Positions 6,448 through 11,043 of a DNA stretch of 11,043 nt are shown piece after piece. Position numbers and translations under genes: made by a program. The notes below the pieces were generated by a model. The model made no database searches. It was not told where the DNA came from and saw only the letters and a program-made list of their open reading frames with translations. The stretch is from Nonomuraea sp. (GTDB lineage Bacteria; Actinomycetota; Actinomycetes; Streptosporangiales; Streptosporangiaceae), in the NCBI GenBank assembly GCA_013362835.1, contig JABFVJ010000353.1, positions 1 to 11,043 on the forward strand, written 5' to 3'. Every line of letters begins with the position of its first letter. Within the stretch, counting starts at the first letter, position 1.

Positions 6448-7696
6448 CGTCACCCGTTCCGCGCTGCCGCTGTCGGGCGAGCAGGACCTCGACCCGGTGC
6501 TCGACCGGGTGGGCGATGCCGCGTACGTGCTGATCGGCGAGGCCAGCCACGGCACGCACGACTTCTACACCTGGCGCGCCGCGCTCACCCGCCGGCTGAT
6601 CGCCGAGAAGGACTTCGGCTTCGTCGCCGTCGAGGGCGACTGGCCCGACACCGAACGCGTCGGCCGCGCCGTGACCGGCGACGGCGAGGACCCCTTCGAC
6701 GCCCTGTACGCCTACGACCGCTGGCCCGCGTTCATGTGGGCCAACGAGGAGGTCGCCGAGTTCTGCCGGTGGCTGCGCGGCTGGAACGCCGGCCTGCCGC
6801 CGGACGAGCGCTGCGGCTTCCACGGCCTCGACGTCTACAGCCTGTGGGACTCCCTGCGCGCCGTACGCCGCTACGCCGCCGCCCACCTGCCCGACCAGGT
6901 GGAGACGGTCATGGAGGCCCTGTACTGCTTCGAGTCCTACGGCCACGACCCGGAGCGCTACGGCCTGGCCACCCGCCTGGTCCCGGAGTCGTGCGAGGAC
7001 GAGGTCGTCGACCTGCTCAGAGCCGTCGAGCGCGCCGCGCCCGCCGACGAGGGCGGCTTCGCGGCCCGGCAGAACGCCGAGGTCGTCGCCGGGGCGGAGA
7101 GCTACTACCGGGCCATGGTGCGCGGCGGCCCCGAGTCCTGGAACATCAGGGACGCGCACATGGCCGACACCCTCGACAGGCTGGCGGAGTTCCACGAGGC
7201 CAAGGGCGTGGTGTGGGCGCACAACACGCACGTCGGCGACGCCCGCGCCACGGACATGGCCGCCGCCGGCATGACGAACCTCGGGCAGCTGGCCCGCGAG
7301 CGGCACGGCTCGGACGCCGTACTGGTCGGGTTCGGCGGCTACCGGGGCACGGTCGTGGCCGGGTCGAGCTGGGGCACGCGGGCGCACGTCATGCCGGTCC
7401 CGCCGGCCCGTACGGGCTCGCTGGAGTCGCTGCTGCACGAGTCGCTGGCGGGCGAGCGCGCCCTGTTCGTCACCCCGGAGGGCCGCAGGCCCGGCTGGTA
7501 CGACGAGCCGCTTCCGCACCGGGCCATCGGCGTGGTCTACCGGCCGGAACGCGAACGATGGGGCAACTACGTGCCCACGGTGCTCGGCGACCGCTACGAC
7601 GCCTTCCTCTGGCTGGACGTCACCGAGGCCCTGCACCCGCTGCACGTCGAGCCGTGGGGCGACGCCGAGCCGGAGACGTATCCCAGCGCCATGTGA
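6440..7696 (+). CDS. Erythromycin esterase family protein
   Basis: This is a member of the EreA/EreB/succinoglycan-biosynthesis-related family (COG2312). It has 418 residues, close to the usual size. Family motifs are LIGEASHGTHDFY (31-43), VEGDWPD (64-70), WNIRDAHM (234-241) and VWAHNTHVGD (258-267). H37 sits where EreB has its catalytic histidine, and E34, E65, H261 and H264 line up with the metal-independent active-site cluster of the family. Most chromosomal members are not proven macrolide esterases, and their natural substrate is unknown, so resistance should not be assumed. The ATG at 6440 has a strong site, GAGGAGGAAGG (6427-6437), lying inside the end of the kinase gene, and the genes overlap by 8 nt, so they are co-translated. 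In M. tuberculosis a related domain occurs in the hypoxia-induced Rv2030c, which suggests a stress role. Confidence 0.9.
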   Translation: MDDVTRSALPLSGEQDLDPVLDRVGDAAYVLIGEASHGTHDFYTWRAALTRRLIAEKDFGFVAVEGDWPDTERVGRAVTGDGEDPFDALYAYDRWPAFMWANEEVAEFCRWLRGWNAGLPPDERCGFHGLDVYSLWDSLRAVRRYAAAHLPDQVETVMEALYCFESYGHDPERYGLATRLVPESCEDEVVDLLRAVERAAPADEGGFAARQNAEVVAGAESYYRAMVRGGPESWNIRDAHMADTLDRLAEFHEAKGVVWAHNTHVGDARATDMAAAGMTNLGQLARERHGSDAVLVGFGGYRGTVVAGSSWGTRAHVMPVPPARTGSLESLLHESLAGERALFVTPEGRRPGWYDEPLPHRAIGVVYRPERERWGNYVPTVLGDRYDAFLWLDVTEALHPLHVEPWGDAEPETYPSAM

Positions 7697-7706
7697 CGGA
7701 CTGTCG

Positions 7707-9863
7707 GTGGCGAGTGGTTTGATCGCTGCTGTGGAGGCATCGGTCGAGCAGCTCGTCTACGTCAGAGACGACGAATACACCGTCGCGCGCATGAGCGCCG
7801 ACGGCCTGCCCGACTTCGTGGCCACGGGGCGGGCGCTGTCGGGGGCGCAGCCGGGCGAGACGCTGCGGCTGACCGGCGAGTGGAGCCACCATTCCCGCCA
7901 CGGCAGGCGGTTCGCGGTGGCCGGGTGCGAGCGCGTGGTGCCGGCGACCGTCCGGGCGATCCGCGTCTACCTCGGGTCGGGGCTGATCAGGGGCATCGGG
8001 CCCCGGCTGGCCTACGCGATCGTCGACCACTTCGGCGAGGAGACGCTCAAGGTCATCGACGCCGAGCCCGCGCGGCTCACCGAGGTGGTCAACATCGGGC
8101 CGCTGCGGCAGGCGCAGATCGTCCAGGCGTGGCAGGAGCAGAAGGCGATCGCCGCGCTGATGGTGACGCTGCAGGGGCTCGGCATCAGCCCGCTGCTCGC
8201 GGCCAAGATCCACCAGGTGTTCGGCGGCGAGGCCGAGGAGGTGCTGGCCACCGACCCCTACCGGCTGATCGGTCAGGTCAGGGGCGTCGCGTTCCGGGTC
8301 GCCGACAAGATCGCGCTGCAGCGCGGCGTCCCCGAGCGCAGCCCGCAGCGGATCAAGGCGGCGCTGCTCGACCGGCTGGAGTCGGCGGCGAGCCGCGACG
8401 GCCACTGCTTCGTGCCGGTGCCCCACCTGGTGGCGCGGGCGGCCGAGCTGATCGAGCTCGATCCCGGCGTGGTCGCGCCGATGGTCGACGCGCTGGTCGC
8501 CGACCGGCGGGTGGTCGTCGAGGCCGACGAGCGCCAGCCGGGGCGGGCGGTGGCCTACGCGAAACATGTCCACGCGCGCGAGCAGCAGCTCGCCGCCAAC
8601 CTCACCCGGCTCATGCGGGCCCGCTCGACGCTGCCGCTGCGTTCCTTCCGCGAGGACGAAAGCCTCCACGACGACCAGCGCGCCGCCGTCAACATGGCGC
8701 TGACCAGCACCGTGTCGATCCTCACCGGCGGCCCCGGCTGCGGCAAGAGCCACACCGTGAAGGCCATCGCGACCACGGTCAGGGCGGCGGGCGGCTCGGT
8801 GACGCTCGCCGCGCCCACGGGCAAGGCGGCCAAGCGGCTGTCGGAGCTGACCGGGCTGCCCGCGATGACCGTCCACCGGATGCTCGCCCATCAGCCCGAC
8901 CCCGACCCGACGACGCTGTTCGACGAGGCGCCGGCGCGGGCCGACCTGATCGTGGTCGACGAGGCGTCCATGCTCGACCTGCATCTGGCCACCCGGCTCA
9001 CGGCGGCCGTCCCGCCGGGCAGCCACCTGCTGCTCATCGGCGACAGCGACCAGTTGCCCAGCATCGGCGCCGGCGACGTGCTGGCCGATCTGCTGCGGGT
9101 GGAGGCGATCCCGAGGGTGCGGCTCACCCACGTCTTCCGCCAGTCGGGCGGCGGCGGCATCGTCGAGGCGGCCCACCTCATCCGGGCCGGGCGCATGCCC
9201 GCGACGCCTGGGCGGGGCGGGTTCTGGTTCGAGGAGCTCGACGATCCGGCGCGGGTCGCCGAGCGGGTGGCCCATCTCGCGATCGAGGCGATCCCCCGCA
9301 AACAGGGCGTTCCGCCGGGCCAGGTGCAGGTGCTGTGCCCGATGCGCAAGGGCGAGACGGGCGCGGTGACGCTGGGCCGCCTGCTCCAGGACCGGCTCAA
9401 CCCGGCCGCCGACGACAAGCCCGAACACTGGTCGGGGGCGTCGGTGTTCCGGGTGGGCGACCGGGTGATGCCCGTGCGCAACAACTACGACAAAGGCGTC
9501 TTCAACGGCGAGACCGGCACCGTCACCGCCGTCCTGCCGCAGGACCGCCTCGTCGAGGTCCGCACCGACGACGGGGAGACGGTCCAGTACGGGTTCGGCG
9601 AGCTCGACGACCTCACCCACGCCTACGCGATCAGCGTGCACCGGTCGCAGGGCAGCGAATACCCGTTCGTGGTCGCGCCGATCGTGGCCGAGGCCGGGGG
9701 GATCATGCTGCGGCGCAAGCTCCTCTACACGCTGGTGACCCGGGCCAAGGCGTGGGTCGTGCTGGTGGGCCAGCGCGAGGCCCTGGAGCTGGCCGTCCAC
9801 CGCCTGGGCCTCCCCCGCAACACCGGCCTGGCCCGCCGCCTCACCCTCACCCTCGACACCTGA
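7707..9863 (+). CDS. recD2: ATP-dependent RecD2-like DNA helicase
   Basis: This is an SF1B 5'-3' helicase of the RecD2 type, which works without RecBC in DNA repair. The 718 residues match RecD2 of Deinococcus (about 715). An N-terminal OB-like domain (about 12-75) is followed by helix-hairpin-helix motifs around 93-145 (RGIGPRLA, NIGPLRQA). The helicase core has Walker A GGPGCGKSHT (341-350), motif Ia AAPTGKAAKRL (368-378), Walker B VVDEASMLD (416-424), motif III LIGDSDQLPSIGAG (443-456), FRQS at 477-480, and motifs V/VI AISVHRSQGSE (641-651) and VTRAK (677-681). All key residues, including K347, D418/E419 and R679, are present. The GTG at 7707 has only a weak ribosome site; GTG 7731 is an alternative eight codons in. 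The 10-nt gap after the esterase gene allows co-transcription, but no functional link is evident. Confidence 0.93.
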   Translation: MASGLIAAVEASVEQLVYVRDDEYTVARMSADGLPDFVATGRALSGAQPGETLRLTGEWSHHSRHGRRFAVAGCERVVPATVRAIRVYLGSGLIRGIGPRLAYAIVDHFGEETLKVIDAEPARLTEVVNIGPLRQAQIVQAWQEQKAIAALMVTLQGLGISPLLAAKIHQVFGGEAEEVLATDPYRLIGQVRGVAFRVADKIALQRGVPERSPQRIKAALLDRLESAASRDGHCFVPVPHLVARAAELIELDPGVVAPMVDALVADRRVVVEADERQPGRAVAYAKHVHAREQQLAANLTRLMRARSTLPLRSFREDESLHDDQRAAVNMALTSTVSILTGGPGCGKSHTVKAIATTVRAAGGSVTLAAPTGKAAKRLSELTGLPAMTVHRMLAHQPDPDPTTLFDEAPARADLIVVDEASMLDLHLATRLTAAVPPGSHLLLIGDSDQLPSIGAGDVLADLLRVEAIPRVRLTHVFRQSGGGGIVEAAHLIRAGRMPATPGRGGFWFEELDDPARVAERVAHLAIEAIPRKQGVPPGQVQVLCPMRKGETGAVTLGRLLQDRLNPAADDKPEHWSGASVFRVGDRVMPVRNNYDKGVFNGETGTVTAVLPQDRLVEVRTDDGETVQYGFGELDDLTHAYAISVHRSQGSEYPFVVAPIVAEAGGIMLRRKLLYTLVTRAKAWVVLVGQREALELAVHRLGLPRNTGLARRLTLTLDT

Positions 9864-9882
9864 CCCCACGCGCTTACGACGC

Positions 9883-9895
9883 CTCTCGGCGAGAG
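9883..9895 (+). terminator. Candidate hairpin after the RecD2 gene
   Basis: CTCTCG-G-CGAGAG is a perfect 6-bp inverted repeat (five pairs with a three-base loop in practice), starting 19 nt after the helicase stop. There is no T run, which is common for actinobacterial terminators. Its role is inferred from position only. Confidence 0.4.
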
Positions 9896-9904
9896 CCCGC
9901 GAAG

Positions 9905-9998
9905 AACCTCATCCCGGCCGAGGGCCCCGGCCAACGGGACCACCGAGGACCTCAGCCCCGCCAACGGTCCCCCTCCCCAAGGGACCTCAGCCCGGCTG
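9905..9998. repeat. Degenerate repeats in the convergent spacer
   Basis: Three related segments start near 9905 (AACCTCATCCCGGCC), 9949 (GACCTCAGCCCCGCC) and 9984 (GACCTCAGCCCGGCT). A linked second element, GCCAACGG, follows the first two at about 9930 and 9960. The rest of 9864-10005 holds no gene that I can support. The repeats look like a decayed or slipped short duplication. Confidence 0.5.
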
Positions 9999-10000
9999 AG
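9966..10000 (-). terminator. Double hairpin after the ferritin-like gene
   Basis: Downstream of the ferritin-like stop on the minus strand come two inverted repeats. CTCAGCC-G-GGCTGAG (9986-10000 in plus coordinates) begins 5 nt after the stop codon. It is followed by GGTCCC/GGGACC with a 9-nt loop (9966-9971 paired with 9981-9986). The two share base 9986 and may be alternative. No T run is present. The location between converging genes supports a terminator role. Confidence 0.5.
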
Positions 10001-10005
10001 TACAT

Positions 10006-10545
10006 CTAGACGCCGAGCAGGTCGGTGAGGTCGTCGGCGTGCTCCTCCTCCTCTTCCAGGATCGACTCCATCAGCCGGCGCGTGGTCGGGTCGCCCTCGC
10101 CGAGCCAGCGGATGATCTCCTGGTAGGTGGAGATGACGATGCGCTCGGCCCACAGGTTGGACTCCAGCAGCGCCTTCAGGTCGGTGTCGCGCGGGACCTG
10201 GTAGTCGGTGTGCGAGCGCTGGACGAGCTTGGCCGGGTCGAAGTCCGGCTCGCCGCCGAGCTGGCTGACGCGTTCGGCGGCGCGCAGCGCGTGGTCGAGC
10301 TCCTCCTTGGCGTGCTCGGTGAACTCCGCCGCCACCTGCGCCCGGTCGATGCCCTTGGCCGAGATCGCGTGTCTGGTGTACCTGAGCCAGCACACCACCT
10401 CGGTCGCGATCACGTCGTTGAGCACCTCGATGACCTTCTGCGGGTCGTGGCCGAACGTACCGGTGACCGGCCCCTCGTCCATCTTCTGCCGCACCTGGTC
10501 GCGGATCCTGCTGACGTCGAGCACGAAGTCGTCCGTCTGCGTCAT
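10006..10545 (-). CDS. Ferritin-like / bacterioferritin-type di-iron protein without haem ligand
   Basis: This is a cytoplasmic ferritin-superfamily four-helix protein of 179 residues, expected to oxidise and store iron or detoxify peroxide. The bacterioferritin start motif DPQKVIEVLNDVIATE lies at 34-49. The di-iron residues are all visible: E49, E82-x-x-H85 (EELDH), E134, and E166-x-x-H169 (EEEEEH). The 33-residue spacing from E49 to E82 equals that of E. coli Bfr. Where Bfr has the haem-ligating Met52 this protein has L83, so haem binding is unlikely. It differs from Bfr by an N-terminal extension of about 30 residues and about nine extra residues between E82 and E134. The ATG at 10545 has GGAAGGA a few bases upstream and overlaps the MFS gene's stop as ATGA, so the two genes are translationally coupled. 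Confidence 0.92.
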   Translation of the reverse strand: MTQTDDFVLDVSRIRDQVRQKMDEGPVTGTFGHDPQKVIEVLNDVIATEVVCWLRYTRHAISAKGIDRAQVAAEFTEHAKEELDHALRAAERVSQLGGEPDFDPAKLVQRSHTDYQVPRDTDLKALLESNLWAERIVISTYQEIIRWLGEGDPTTRRLMESILEEEEEHADDLTDLLGV

Positions 10546-11043
10546 GGCGTGTCCTTCCCCCGGCGATCTCCCCTGGTCAACGGTAACTTCGCGGGCGCTT
10601 CGAGAGGGGTTGCGACACGGGCGGACCGCAGGCGGGGCGCCAGGGCGAACGTGACCGCCACCGACGCGGCGGCGAGCACGGCGATGGCGGTCGTGGGCGA
10701 GGTGAACTCGGCCAGCGTGCCCGCGAGCGCCGCCGCCACGCCCTGGGCGGCGACCATGCCTGAGGAGTGCAGCCCGAGCGCGTGCCCGCTCAGCTCGCCG
10801 GGCGTGAGCGCCATGAGCCGGTCCTGCAGCAGCAGCGTCGCGGCGTACCCGGCCGAGGCGAGCGCGACCAGCACCGCCGCCGGGTACGCCGCGAACGCCA
10901 GGTACGGCAGCGCGAGCAGCAGGTGCAGCGGTGTGACCAGCCGCGCCCGCCACGCGGCCGGGACGAACCGGCCCGCCAGCACGTCACCGGCGAGCATCCC
11001 CGCGGCGGCGCAGGCGAACAGCAGCCCGGCCCGGCCGGGCGCG
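10542..11043 (-). CDS. MFS transporter, C-terminal half (cut by window edge)
   Basis: The frame is open to the right edge, so the 5' part lies outside the window and only about 166 C-terminal residues are seen. They give roughly five hydrophobic segments, from LLFACAAAGMLAGDVLAG through LHLLLALPYLAFAA and VLVALASAGYAATLLL to IAVLAAASVAVTFALAP. The loop LMALTPGELSGHALGLHSSG before the next helix resembles drug/metabolite-type MFS proteins of actinomycetes, where a P-x-E-x-x-G-x-A-x-G-L pattern is usual. A basic tail of about 25 residues ends at TGA, which overlaps the start of the ferritin-like gene. The substrate is unknown. Pairing with a ferritin-like protein might suggest a metal or siderophore role, but that is speculation. 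Confidence 0.85.
   Translation of the reverse strand, partial: APGRAGLLFACAAAGMLAGDVLAGRFVPAAWRARLVTPLHLLLALPYLAFAAYPAAVLVALASAGYAATLLLQDRLMALTPGELSGHALGLHSSGMVAAQGVAAALAGTLAEFTSPTTAIAVLAAASVAVTFALAPRLRSARVATPLEAPAKLPLTRGDRRGKDTP

Noticed and set aside
5164..6555. Minus-strand extension of the 2Fe-2S subunit frame upstream under the kinase gene
   Set aside because: The ferredoxin fold starts at the ATG at 5163. The upstream reading is antisense to the kinase and has no recognisable domain or signal peptide.
6440..7696. Macrolide-resistance gene
   Set aside because: The family match is clear, but most chromosomal members have no shown esterase activity on macrolides, and there is no resistance or mobile context.
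7620..9869. Minus-strand open frame of about 750 codons across the helicase
   Set aside because: It is antisense to complete SF1B helicase motifs and its own sequence is His/Arg/Gly/Asp-rich low complexity.
9883..10000. CRISPR array or attachment site
   Set aside because: The repeats are degenerate, unequal in spacing and only three in number, with no cas genes, integrase or tRNA nearby.

Overview
The window is very GC-rich, with G or C at almost every third codon position, frequent GTG starts, and long open frames on both strands that are mostly antisense shadows. This points to an actinomycete. The DUF6328 protein, the three-subunit molybdenum hydroxylase and the actinobacterial RecD2 fit that. 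A Streptosporangiales-type organism is a guess, because no marker gene is present. I see no mobile element, CRISPR array, rRNA or tRNA.

Layout. (1) Positions 1-1186, plus strand: the last three genes of an Mrp-type Na+/H+ antiporter operon (mrpE, mrpF, mrpG), chained by 4-nt start/stop overlaps and entering from the left edge. (2) Positions 1102-5163, minus strand: a PaoABC/xanthine-dehydrogenase-type molybdenum hydroxylase in the order 2Fe-2S subunit, FAD subunit, Mo-cofactor subunit, followed after 53 nt by a DUF6328 membrane protein. The DUF6328 gene collides tail-to-tail with mrpG, with an 85-bp overlap. (3) A 132-bp divergent intergenic region (5164-5295). (4) Positions 5296-9863, plus strand: an unusual acetate/propionate-kinase family protein, an erythromycin-esterase-family protein overlapping it by 8 nt, and a RecD2-like helicase 10 nt further on. 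(5) A 142-nt convergent spacer (9864-10005) with hairpins and degenerate repeats. (6) Positions 10006-11043, minus strand: a non-haem-type ferritin-like protein, translationally coupled to an MFS transporter cut by the right edge.

How the genes work together. The Mrp proteins are membrane subunits of one cation/proton antiporter whose large subunits lie upstream. The three hydroxylase subunits form one electron path, from the Mo centre through the Fe-S clusters to FAD, and the enzyme is predicted to be cytoplasmic because no Tat signal is seen. The kinase/esterase pair resembles gene content of actinobacterial stress or dormancy loci; this is inference from family knowledge. The MFS/ferritin pair suggests joint expression of a transporter and an iron-storage or detoxification protein.

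Most of the window is ordinary chromosomal metabolism. The observation I rate highest is that the kinase has a changed adenine-pocket motif (GEIGWD where the family has GGIGEN), which could mean a different phosphoryl donor. The repeat-built start of mrpG and the antisense low-complexity tails of mrpG and the DUF6328 gene come next. I did not find convincing evidence of an entirely new multi-gene system.
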